Positions 53,687-64,000 of a stretch of 64,000 nucleotides of DNA are shown one piece after another. The notes under the pieces were generated by a model that made no database searches, had not been told where the DNA came from, and saw nothing but the letters and a program-made list of their open reading frames with translations. A program made the translations under genes and the position numbers. Each line of letters opens with the position of its first letter. The stretch's first letter is position 1. The DNA comes from Diphasiastrum complanatum (lineage: Eukaryota; Streptophyta; Lycopodiopsida; Lycopodiales; Lycopodiaceae). The DNA is taken from NCBI GenBank assembly GCA_029204225.1, contig CM055113.1, positions 23,990,357 to 24,054,356 of the forward strand. The letters are read 5' to 3'.

Positions 53687-56600
53687 CTTTTGATGGGTGT
53701 GAGCCCACCAGGACTACCACTGCATTGCTGGTGCTTGATACTCTCATTTGTCATTGTGCATCATGGTAAAAGAAATTGCTTGCTTTAGTAGTAAGTATGA
53801 GAAAAACGTGCATCAAAGACATTACAAGTCACTACTTGTGTTGTACTTCTCTTGGGTGGGTGTAAAGTGCCCGATCCACATCAACTCAAGGAATTTACTC
53901 ATTTGTTACATATTAATGATCCTAGGGTCAAGACTCAAGAACTAGACCCTCAAGCCTCCATATTTAATTCTAGGTCAATACATTGCTAGGATCCATTTTG
54001 GCCCAACTTCCAAGGCCCAAGGTATATTCATGGAACATGTTGATACTAGTATTAAGGATAAAATTTTGCCTTGGTATCAATTTCCTTGAGTCCCATTCAT
54101 GGTGTCCCAAGTAAGTTGGGAAGTCATCAACAAAGTACTGGCTTTTTAAATTAAGTGCATAAAGCTTGAAGGTTGTGAGTTTCAACATGTAAACTCACGA
54201 TTAGGCCCAAAGTAGGATTTATGTGGCTTGAGAGCTAGCTTAGGCTTGCAACAAGTGTTATGACTAGGTTGGATGTGTGACTCATCCCTATGTGTTGGCA
54301 TGAGATCTAGTGACCACAAAAGAGAGATTTTCACCAATTTGGTTCAATCGAGTTTGAGGGCTCATAAGTCACTCAACCAATCAAATTAAGAGGAGAAAAA
54401 GGGGTCCAATCATGTTTCACTCCCCTCTACCTCGAGTTCCTATTAGTATGTGTGGTGGATCATTCCCATACTTAGTTTTTTGGGATTAGATGAGATTCTA
54501 CACTTAGAACTTTTCTTGGTTTCTCTCTCTACCCGAGAGCAAGAATTTATTGTACTTAGTTTTTTCATCACAAAGTGTCCCACACATGTGAATATTGTAT
54601 GGTTTATGCATGTTTCATTGTGCTCTTGCCTTTAACTTGTGAGATAAATCTTGGATTTCAATCTATGCTTAATCTTACAATCACCAAATCTTAGGAAATC
54701 ATAATCACACTTTTGGGCACTCCCACACGTGTGAAATTTAACAGTTTTTTGAGGAAAACTAAGATTCATTGTAACTCATAAAATTCAAAAGATTATAGCA
54801 TATAGCATATTACGTACCGATTATCCAACACTTTAAATATGCAATATATTAGAAGCTTCAAGTTTCATCAAAGAAACCCAGCCAAGTGCCAAGAATAAGA
54901 TAAAATGTCTAAGCTAACACGTAATGGCAAAATTGGGTTTGTGTACACAAAAAAGGTGGTAAATATGTTTCTATTTTGTTAGTTTTTTTTTTCACATGTC
55001 TGTTGTTAGATTTAGTAGGATTTTTGCATGCAGCAATCAATGAACTTTCTAAATTGGGCATAGTCATGTTCACATGTCAATGATATAGTACCATTGTTGG
55101 GAGGTCCTTAAACTAGCAATTGTGCACACAAAAATGAATGGATATAGTTGGATTCCATGGATATAATCAGAAGTATCAGCTTCTATAACTTGTGATGTAT
55201 ATGTTGTTCATACGTATATTTTATATTCACCTTTATTGTAAGTTAATGAATAAAATAGTAGTTGCACAAAAAATTCAAGAGGATGAGACATTTTTAGAAA
55301 GTCACATTCTTGGGAGAAGCATGTTCTTTTTTGGGATTTTTAAGTGAAGCTCGTTGCATTTTGGATGTTAATCCCTTTTAGTTCCAAAGAAACTTAGAAG
55401 GGACTCTTTGTCTCTTTGATCTTCAACACAATAAAGGTTCCTGAAATAGATAGAGGTACGAAAGGAGCCTATTGCATATTTTCTTTTCACAATGAATATG
55501 ACATTATGTAAGATTCCAAAAGGTTGTGTCGTGTCTGATATGTACACACTTGTATTCTGAGCCTGGGAGTTCATATTGAAAGAAATTATCCGATCTAGGG
55601 CTTTCGTTCAAAATTCATGCAAAAAATAGCATAAAAAATTTTATGCATTAAAATTTGTGAGGCACATTTCAAGCATGCTTCGCACCTTCCATTTTTGAGC
55701 TCCGTAGAGGAGATACAACTGTTGTATAAGTTATACACACCTTGACAAAGTAAACATTTGCCGAGAAGCTCCTGCTGAAGATGCACATATCAATAACTCA
55801 TACTTGCTTGCAATAGTTGTTGTCACTATTATTTCCCTTATTGAAATAAAACAATTTTACATTCCATCAGGGATTTGAGAAAGTTAATGAAGGTCAAAAA
55901 TCTATGGATGACAAATCATCCATAAATGTACTCCAAGAGATAATACACCAGGATACTAGTAGGTCATTGTTTTATCATCACTGTTTTTATGCTTTTTGTT
56001 AGGCCAAAGATACGTAGCCTACCATGGGTCACATCGACAACATGCTGCATAGGAAAGCGGCCCATTCAAGAGTGGGGGAACAACAACAGACACAGTCGAG
56101 CAGGGTACTTAATGTGAAAGATTCAACTAGTTTCATCACATTTTGCAATATTTCCATATTTGGCATATTGAGGCCAAAACTTGTTTTAGACTTAGAGGTT
56201 GACTTTTCAAAGTTCATTAGTCTAAATTTCATTTGAATAAACACTTTTTGAAAGTGTGGGAAAGTTAGAATGCGCGTTTGAGTAGATTCAATTTGAATAG
56301 TTGGGTACATTGAATCTAGACCCAAAATTAGTAGGGTTAGCATTTTGGTGGGAAAGCCAAGTGGCTAAATAGGGTTTGGACCTACTATAAAAGGATGTAA
56401 CTTGTGGAGAGAGTGATCTTCTCTCTTCTCTATCTCATTTCATGCTTATACATGGTTCTCTTGGGTTCTACTATCCATTGGTGCACTATCTTGGTGATTG
56501 CTTGCAATTCTATGTGTAGAATGATCGATATTTGTTATTTTTTGATCCACACGTGTGAAATACAGTAGCTTGCTGGTTTTGTATGGACAACAGTACATAA

Positions 56601-56700
56601 TCATTTCATTCAATTTTGATCAAGTTCTATTAGTGTTTGCATCTCAAATTGTGTGTAGATGCTGATTTTTCTACATTGGTGAGATTGGTAGTGTATTTCT
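53687..56700. other. No gene recognised
   Basis: AT-rich intergenic DNA. The last 400 bp (TATAAAAGG at about 56387, then a CTCTCTTCTC stretch) may belong to an LTR or leader of the Copia remnant that follows, but the junction at about 56713 joins directly to mid-integrase, so gag and protease are missing. Confidence 0.4.
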
Positions 56701-56712
56701 CTTTCTAACCTG

Positions 56713-58585
56713 CTTTGTCTAAGTCACATAGACTACCTTATACTAGATCTATTTCTAGATCTACAAAGCCTTTTCAACTTGTACATTCGGATATTCATGG
56801 ATTTACTACAATTAGCAATAGTGGAGCTAAGATGTATGTAACATTCATTGATGATTTTAGTAGATTTTGTTGGATCTATCTACTAAAGAGCAAGGATGAA
56901 GTGTATATGATGTCTTTGTCAAGTTCAAGAATGCAAGGGAGAACCAATTTTCCACAAAGATCAAGTTCTTGAGAGGTGACAATGGTGGTGAGTACATTTC
57001 TAACAAGTTCAAGGCCTTTTGTGATGAGCATGGGATCAAGAGGGAGTATACAACATCAAGGACCCCACAACAAAATGGAGTGGCTGAAAGGAAGAATAGG
57101 ACTTTATGTGAAAGTGCTAAAGCTATGAGGTTAAGTGCTAATCTTGACAAACCATTTTGAGATCAAGCTTTGTTGTGTGGCAATTTCTTGTGCAATAGGT
57201 GGCCGAGTGCTATTTTGGATGGAAGGACACCTTTTGACATGCTATTCAAGAGGAGGCCAAGTGTCAACTTTCTAAGAACCTTTGGATGCACATGCTATGT
57301 CAACATTACACTTGATGATAGGACCAAGGAGGATCAATCTTCACGAAGAGGTATTTTTGTTGGATATATTGAGGTGAGTAAAGCCTACAAGGTTTACATT
57401 CCTTCTACTAACAAAGTTATTGTTGGTAGAGATGTCAATTTTGACGAGGGAAACATTCCAAAGGTGTCTTCAAGCATGATCGATGGTAAAGTGGATGGAT
57501 CTAACATTCTTGATGTTGATGAGAAGGATCTTACTTTGGATGGTGGTGATGATGGACCTTCATCAAGTCAAAAGCCAAGGAGAACATCAAGAGAAAGACA
57601 AGTACCTTCTAGGCTCACATATGATCAAAAGGGTAAGCAAGTAGTTTCTAGAAATTATGTTGCTTTCCTAACCTCTTTGGATGAGCCTACAAATGTAGAT
57701 TAAGAAAGGAAAGAAGAGGAGTGGATCCAAGCAATGGATCTCGAGTATCAAGCTCTTATGAAGAATGGAACATGGAGATTGGTGGAGTTGCCTAAGGACA
57801 AGAAAGCTATTGGATGCAAATGGATCTTCAAGGTGAAGACAAACCAAGATGGATCTATCAACAAGTACAAGGCAAGGTTAGTGGCAAAAGGATATGCTCA
57901 ACAACAAGGAATTGACTATGATGAGATCTTTGCACCCGTGGCAAAGATGATAAGCATTCAAGTCATCATTTCACTTGCTACACTTTATAGATGGGATCTA
58001 TGGCAAATGGACATTTCAAATGCATTCTTGAATGGTGATCTTGAGGAGGAAGTGTACATGGAGCAACTCGAGAGCTACATTTCATCAACAAAGCTAAATC
58101 ATGTGTGTCTTCTACAAAAGAGTTTGTATGGCCTTAAGCAAGCACCAAGGAGTTGGTATGCTAAGCTTAACACTTTTTTACTCTCTCAAGGCTTTGTTAT
58201 GAGTGAGTATGATCATTAACTTTATTATAGGTTTGCTGGAAATGATGTTACCATCTTGCTAATCTATGTGGATGATATCATCTTGAGTGGTGGAGACAAT
58301 CAAGATGTGGAGGATATCAAGAATGCTCTTAAGGAGGAGTTTGAGGTGCATGATCTTGGTAATTTGCATTACATTTTAGGAATAGAAGTCATTAGATCTT
58401 CTCAATCTACTTTCATTTGTCAAGAGAAGTATGCTAATTCTATTCTAGAAAGATTTCATATGGTAGATGCAAAAGCTATTGATACACCTATGGAGTCTCA
58501 TGTAAAGCTAACTATAAGAGATAATGAAAGATCCTTCAAGGACATTATTCTCTATAGGCTTGCCCTATCAATTACTTTACATTGA
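56713..58585 (+). pseudogene. Copia integrase-RT remnant (plus)
   Basis: Integrase from LSKSHRLPY onward with [26 protein letters not shown], a frameshift at about 56960, then GDNGGEY and [12 protein letters not shown]. The C-terminal integrase follows (FLRTFGCTCYVN, GIFVGYIEVSKAYKVY). RT has [52 protein letters not shown] and IYVDDIILSG. It breaks off at DIILYR, before RNase H. Three further stops (at about 57158, 57701 and 58217) interrupt it. It is the same family as the minus-strand remnant at 3.1-6 kb. Confidence 0.88.
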
Positions 58586-58880
58586 TTTGATTTGATTTCT
58601 ACTTTGTGTCCTAAATTTGTAATTTTGCTAATAGAGAGCAAATTCGTAGAAAAATTTGGTACATAAAGAACACTTGAGACCAGTTTGAATCGATCATTTG
58701 CAAAGTAGTTAAATCTTACTGTACCTTCACCTCTGATAGCATGTTTCCTATTGTTGCCCAGGTGAACAAATTCTTGGTACTGTAAGGTGGATAGGATTTG
58801 AAACAATCAATATGGCTAGTCATATGCTGAGTGGCTTTGAAATCGAGAAACCAGGAGTTGTCGTCTAATGCTTCTTGATG
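58560..58880 (-). pseudogene. Inverted Copia protease fragment
   Basis: The minus strand reads WFLDF, then KATQHMTSHIDCF, and in another frame LGNNRKHAIRGEGTVRFNYF and FSTNLLSISKITNLGHKVEI, the Copia protease/pre-integrase region. It abuts the plus-strand RT remnant head to head at about 58580. Confidence 0.75.
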
Positions 58881-59190
58881 GTTTGTCATGAATGCATTTC
58901 GATTGACTTAGCCAATTCAAACATTGCTCGAGTTGGCTAGATCTAGTCAACTACTTTTTATCTTCATTGTGTGCAATGATTCTATCATTTTAGTTTTAGG
59001 GTAGTGTTGCCGAGGAAATTTTCTTAAAGACCTTATGTACACCCAACATTTTCAGGATTGAATTCCAACTAGAATAATGAACTAGCCAACTCGAGCACTG
59101 CTCATCTTGTAATTTGATTCTAGCATTGGAATTTTAGGATAGTGGTGTTGAGGGGTTTTATTGAATCCACTTCATGCTTTAAGACCTTGT
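58881..59190. other. No gene recognised
   Basis: AT-rich. Words CGAGTTGGCTAGATC, GAACTAGCCAACTCGAGCA and AACATTGCTCGAG recur, suggesting an old diverged repeat continuous with the array that follows. Confidence 0.4.
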
Positions 59191-59194
59191 TGTA

Positions 59195-59515
59195 CTAATA
59201 ACTCGAATAGTGTTCAAATTACAGCTATATGGTTTATATGGTATGAGGAACAAACTCTTTTACACTAATAACTCAAACAATGCTCGAGTTACAGCTTGTA
59301 TCGTCTCAGGAATAACTTATTTTTATACTTATAGCTTGTTCGAGATACAACTATATGGTTCATATGGTCTCAACAATAATCTCTTTTTGTACGAATAACA
59401 CGACCAATGTTTGAGTTACAGCTATATGGTCTCATATGGTCTTAAAAACAACCACCTCGTTTTGTACGAATAACTCAAACAATGTTTGAGTTACAACTAT
59501 ATTATTTGTTTATAG
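59195..59515. repeat. About 70-bp diverged tandem repeat, five units
   Basis: AATAACTCAAACAATG(C/T)T(C/T)GAG followed by TTACAGCTATATGGT and CATATGGTCT recurs at about 59197, 59265, 59330, 59393 and 59468. Confidence 0.75.
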
Positions 59516-59734
59516 GTTTTTAATCAATATATTTTTTTATGTGTTTTTCTTTTTCTTTTCACAATTGAAAAGGTCTTTGATGACTTTTGTAGATATAGAG
59601 AAATCTAATTTAATGTTCTTATTTTGGCAGATATGGCTTTCGTGCAAGAATACGTTGTTCCAACTATTGGTGCACTAGAGAATTTTGTTCTTCTATGAAC
59701 CATGTTTGATGGTAGTATGAACACTGACCTTTCT

Positions 59735-60012
59735 TTGAAGGGATGTGCAGGTACACATGAACGTACCTAAAGAATCAGATCAAGAATAAGAAGCCCTCTG
59801 GGCTTAAGAATTGATCTCTCTTTGAGGGTATGTGCAGGTACTCGAGAAAGTGCCAGAAGAACAACAATTGAAACAAAAAGCTTTCTAAGCTTAAAGACAA
59901 TATAATGAAGGCTTTTTGATAAAGTCTATAAAGAATGCCCAGTAGAGTCTATAAAGAAGGCTTATTACTAAGTCTATAATGAAGGCTCAGAGGAGTCTAT
60001 AAAGATAGGATA
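59735..60012. repeat. Short tandem repeats (GGTATGTGCAGGTAC; AGTCTATAAAGAAGGCT)
   Basis: GATGTGCAGGTACACATGAA and GTATGTGCAGGTACTCGAGA are about 85 bp apart. AAGTCTATAAAGAA/AATGAAGGCT words recur at least five times between 59905 and 60006. Confidence 0.65.
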
Positions 60013-60488
60013 AGGCCTAGGGTCTGATCACCCTAGTGACCTTTTTCCACGATGATTGAGGATGGGCAACCTCTAGAAAAAAGGGCCTAGGAATTGATGG
60101 ACATTATGCAAAAACAAGATGGACATATACCTTGGCTCTTCCTTAGGAAGATTTCACTTGGGTGAATTCCCAAGTTGTAACCATGTAATATTATATGTAA
60201 TTAAAAGTCAAGTTGGAACCTTGTACCACCTACTTTTCCACCTGCATTCTAGGCTATTTGACACCTAGAATGGGACGCCCTCCTACACTCTCACTTCATA
60301 TGCCAAATTATCATAATAACTCTCCCAAGCTAATACACATCACCCATTCACACTCTCCAACTAATACACCTCATCCATGCACTCCACTTCACCCTAAGTC
60401 CAATTGGAGTCTTCCTCACACCTCATGCACTTGAACTTGACACCTCACTCACTTTGGAAGGACTCTCCACTCTCTATATAAGTGGAAA
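60013..60488. other. No gene recognised
   Basis: Unique sequence flanking the chromovirus LTR. No frame with recognisable similarity. Confidence 0.4.
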
Positions 60489-61406
60489 TGTTGCGCCGGC
60501 GCCTCAAAGGGCACTGGGACTTGAGCGGTTTCCCCAACACGCGCTTAAGTCTAACATTCATCCATCATGCACTTACATAAAAGCCAACTCAGAAACGTAA
60601 CAAGCTTAACCATTCTGACTTAAGAAAACTGGAATCCCAACCAACCCGAAAGCCAACTCAGAATCCGTCCCCAAAAGGTAACCAAAGGCAAAGACAAGCC
60701 ACACATGAAATCCAAGGCATAGTGGTCACCAAACTGACCAATTGGCATAGCGGCAAGCCCCATGTCGATGACAGGGACCCTTAGGCGCCAGCGACGCAAA
60801 AAGGTTGTAGTAAGGGTCCTTCCACTTGGACCAGTCCCGGAGGCGAAACCGAAATGGTAATCATCCCCAAGGATCAACTTTATTAGATTTGGAAGAGGTT
60901 ACATTCATACATAGACTGACCGGTCTCGGGGCCACCAACACGTGCTGGGCATTGTGCCTGGCTCGTGCTGGTAGAGGGAGCTGAGACCTGGCGACTGGAT
61001 TCCTGGCGCTGGTTGAGCTGCCCAAGTTTCTGTCTGCCGAACTCCCCCTATAGTTCTGCTGTGATTCGGCGCACCCCCTCTTTTCTGAAACATAGTGCTT
61101 TCTGGTAAAGCACGCTTTTTGGGACTTAGTTTTTATTTTGCTGATTAAGCCTGGCAAGCCTGGCAGAATCAGTCTGGCTCCCGGACATGGGTCCCGGGAG
61201 CCGTTCCGGTGGCAGAATCAACTTGCTTCCTGACTAGGCCATGACTCGAGCTCCAGAGCTAGCTCATGACTTGTGACTACTTGACTGGCTCACCACAGGT
61301 CGGAGGCTCAGTCCTTGACGTTCTAACTTGCTCTGGGACTTTAGGGAGTGTCACCCCTTAGAGTCTTACAGGGCACGTTGGGTGCACCTGAGTCAGCTTT
61401 ACAACA
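60489..61406 (-). repeat. Chromovirus 3' LTR (918 bp)
   Basis: On the minus strand it begins TGTTGTAAAGCTGACTC at 61406, directly after the polypurine tract GAGGGGAGGA (61416-61407), and ends GGCGCAACA at 60489, giving a TGTTG/CAACA pair. Its partner and the target duplication lie outside the window. Confidence 0.82.
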
Positions 61407-61647
61407 TCCTCCCCTCGTTTGAAAAAGCTGATGTCCTCATCAGGGCCAAACTAGACCTAGGACGTATGGCACGGGCTTAATTCACCGGCCTTAGCAACTT
61501 TGAATTACAAAATACATTGGCAGTAGCACAGGAAAAGTGTAGATAAAGTTCACTTACGTAAAACCTGTGTAAAGCTGCAAGTGATTTATTGGCAAACTTA
61601 AGAAAAATACCGGAAAGTTCCTTGAACTTCAGAATGGCCATGAATGT

Positions 61648-63975
61648 TTATGTAAGAGGCATGCCGCCAGGTAGTGCTTTGTGTGCCGATCTGGAAAAAC
61701 GGCTATTGCGTTGGTTCTTCTGCAGATAATCTGCTAGTACTTCAGGGGCTCCCTCCTTAAGTTTGTCTTCGTACTCCCAAGAAGCCTCAATAAGTGGAGC
61801 CCATAGCCACTTCACTAGATATTCACGTTGAATGCCAGTTCGCTTTCTATGTGTCAATATTTGTTCTGGTACAAGCTGCCTCTTCGTATCATCAAGTGTC
61901 GTTGGTGGGTGACGGAGTTCGTGTTGCCGATCAAATCGCTCATCTGGTTTGTACCGTTTGAGTAATGAGATATGAAACACATTGTGTATATCCAAGCTGG
62001 ATGGCAACGCTAATCGATAAGCCACTGGGTTGATCTTGTTGGTGACATAATATGGTCCCGCATAAGGTCGAGCAAACTTATGAGAAAAACCTTTTGGTAG
62101 CGCAATGTTCTTTGTGTTCAGCCATACTTGATCACCTTCCTCAAATTCCAGTTCTCGTCGATGTGGGTTTACGTCAGCTGCCATACTCCTTTGTGACTGC
62201 TCTAAAAATGCCTTCACCTCGGTCAGCTTTGTGTGCCACTCATTGATGAATTCCTCTACAGTGGGTACTGGTGTTTCCTGCACGCCTGTAAGAAAAGAGC
62301 TTGGAACAATCGGTAGCCGACCATTGCTTATCTCGAAGGGTGCCCTTCCAGTAGATCTGTTCACTTGGTTGTTATGTGCAAACTCGAGAATATCCAAGTA
62401 GTTGACCCAATCGGATTGGTCCCAAGCGACATAATTTCGTAAATATTGTTCAATATGTCGATTGACTCGTTCCGTTTGCCCATCTGTCTGAGGATGATAT
62501 GCAGTACTGAAATTCAATCCGGTTCCCACGAGGCGAAATAGACAAGTCCAAAACTTTTCGACGAACTTGGTGTCTCGGTCAGAAATAATCGTTCTAGGCA
62601 GGCCGTGGTATTTGAAAACACATTTGAAAAATAACCTTGCCACTTCTTCAGCTGTCACTGAACTTTTAGTTGGTACTAGATGAACTTGCTTTGAAAAGTG
62701 GTCAACCACCACATAAATTGAGTCGAATCCTTGGCACCGTGGTAGTTGAACAATAAAATCCATGCTCACCGAATCCCATGGGTATGCTGGTACCGGTAAT
62801 GGTTGGAGTAGTCCAGCCGGAGCTAGCGGTTCCACCTTCACTTGTTGACATGTCGGGCATGTTTGTACATAGGATTCAACGTCTGCCCACATACTTGGCC
62901 AATAGAAGCCTCTTTTGAGAAGTTCATACATGCGATTCACCCCTGGATGCCCGACGGCTAGTACGTCATGATGTTCTCGCAAGACGTTCTTCCTCAGGTT
63001 GATGTTGTCTGGGACATATAATCTGCGTTGTTTATAAACAACCATTTGATCTTTCCAAGTGAAATGTTTATGAGGCTTTCCCAGCCGGAATTCGATCATT
63101 AAGTCCTTCGCCAACGCATCTACACCATAATTCTCTCTGATTTCTTGGAGTAGGTCAGTCACCTGAGTTGTCACTGTTGCCATCAAGTGTTCTTGTCTAC
63201 TTAGTGCGTCCGCCACCACATTGTTCTTTCCTGCCGTGTGTAAAATGTCTATATTGAATTTTGAGAGAAAGTTTTGCCATCACATTTGCTTTGGCGTGAG
63301 CATACCTTGGGATGAGAAGTACTTGAGTGATACATTATCAGTGAACGCCTTAAAGGGTTTTCCTGCCACATAATGTCTCCAATGCTCCACTGCTTGGACT
63401 ACTGCGACCATTTCTTTTTCATGAGTTGGCCATCGTCGCTCTACGTCACTCAATTTCTTTGAAAAATATGCAACAGGTTTTCCGTCTTGCATCAGCACGG
63501 CCCCAATAGCAAAGTTCGACGCATCTGTATGTATTTCAAAAGGTTTGCTAAAGTCCGGTAAGGCAAGGATGGGTTCTTGAGTGATCCGTCGTTTTAGTTC
63601 TTGGAACGCTGCTTCACATTCCGGTGTCCATGTCATCTTCAGATGAGTCTTGGTCTGCTCCAACAGTGGTGCCACAATTTTGCTAAATGCCTCAATGAAT
63701 CTCCTGTAAAAGTTACATAAGCCCACAAAGGATTTGATGCCATGAACAGTTTTAGGTGCTAGCCAATCCAAGATAGCCTTGATCTTCTTAGGATCCATTC
63801 GAATCCGTCCGTGGCCTATAACATGTCCAAGGAAGTCAACTTCCTCCACCACAAACTCACATTTCTCTCTTTTCGCGAACAAGCAGTTCCTCCTCAGTCG
63901 TTGGAGAACTGTCCTTAAATGTTGAATGTGATCTTTATGGTTCCGGCTAAATACTAATATGTCATCAATGTACAC
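61648..63975 (-). pseudogene. Ty3/gypsy chromovirus pol: RT, RNase H, integrase, chromodomain
   Basis: Partial at the right edge. From 63975: RT palm with YIDDILVFSRNHKDH, FLGHVIGHGRI and VGLCNFYRRFI, then RNase H (IHTDASNFAIGAVLMQDGKP). A TGA at 63280-63282 is the only stop seen. It is followed in the same frame by WQNFLSKFNIDILHTAGKNN and VVADALSR. Integrase has the H2C2 finger (HPGVNRMYELLKRGFYW, CPTCQQ), catalytic motifs (SMDFIVQLP, ISDRDTKF, HPQTDGQTERVN), and GPYYV. A C-terminal chromodomain (LVPEQILTHRKRTGIQREYL, KWLWAP, SWEYED) marks it as a chromovirus. One nonsense change over 2.3 kb suggests a recent copy. Confidence 0.93.
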
Positions 63976-64000
63976 AATGACGAATTCATCCAGGCAGTCT

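Overview
This is nuclear DNA of a land plant, most likely a vascular plant with a large, repeat-rich genome. The evidence is a five-exon AE7/MIP18 gene with spliceosomal introns (one apparently U12-type), a three-exon plant 2-oxoglutarate dioxygenase, Copia and Ty3/gypsy chromovirus LTR retrotransposons whose primer-binding sites match plant initiator tRNA-Met, hAT transposons and hAT-type MITEs. I cannot name the species. Only two host genes are well supported; most of the window is transposon-derived.

1-12.5 kb (left flank): a minus-strand gypsy remnant interrupts a minus-strand Copia remnant at about 3091. A further Copia gag fragment with an internal tandem duplication lies at 9.5-10.6 kb. 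A possible untranslated first exon of AE7 ends at about 7959.

12.55-37.24 kb: one gene, AE7 (the MIP18-family protein of cytosolic iron-sulfur cluster assembly), plus strand. Exons are 12554-12677, 12892-12997, 17185-17284, 17401-17446 and 37136-37236, and they join in frame to 158 codons plus stop. Intron 1 has an ATATCCTT donor and an AC acceptor. The last intron is about 19.7 kb. It holds an 84-bp minisatellite, an unknown small ORF, a minus-strand hAT transposase pseudogene with an AT-hook tail, a young Copia element with a perfect 5-bp target duplication, a gypsy remnant, a second hAT remnant on the plus strand carrying a MITE, and GA microsatellites.

37.2-49.8 kb: mostly intergenic. 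It holds an isolated minus-strand LTR with its primer-binding site inserted into a plus-strand Copia 3' end, a small MITE, a five-copy satellite array (about 560-640 bp units in an A-B-A-B-A order), and one possible 53-codon gene with a TATA box.

49.8-64 kb: a complete 2OG-Fe(II) dioxygenase gene (minus strand, 381 codons) with compound microsatellites upstream, a textbook hAT MITE with an 8-bp target duplication, a Copia remnant (same family as the one at 3-6 kb) abutting an inverted Copia fragment, tandem repeats, and the 3' half of a chromodomain-bearing chromovirus (minus strand) that runs off the right edge.
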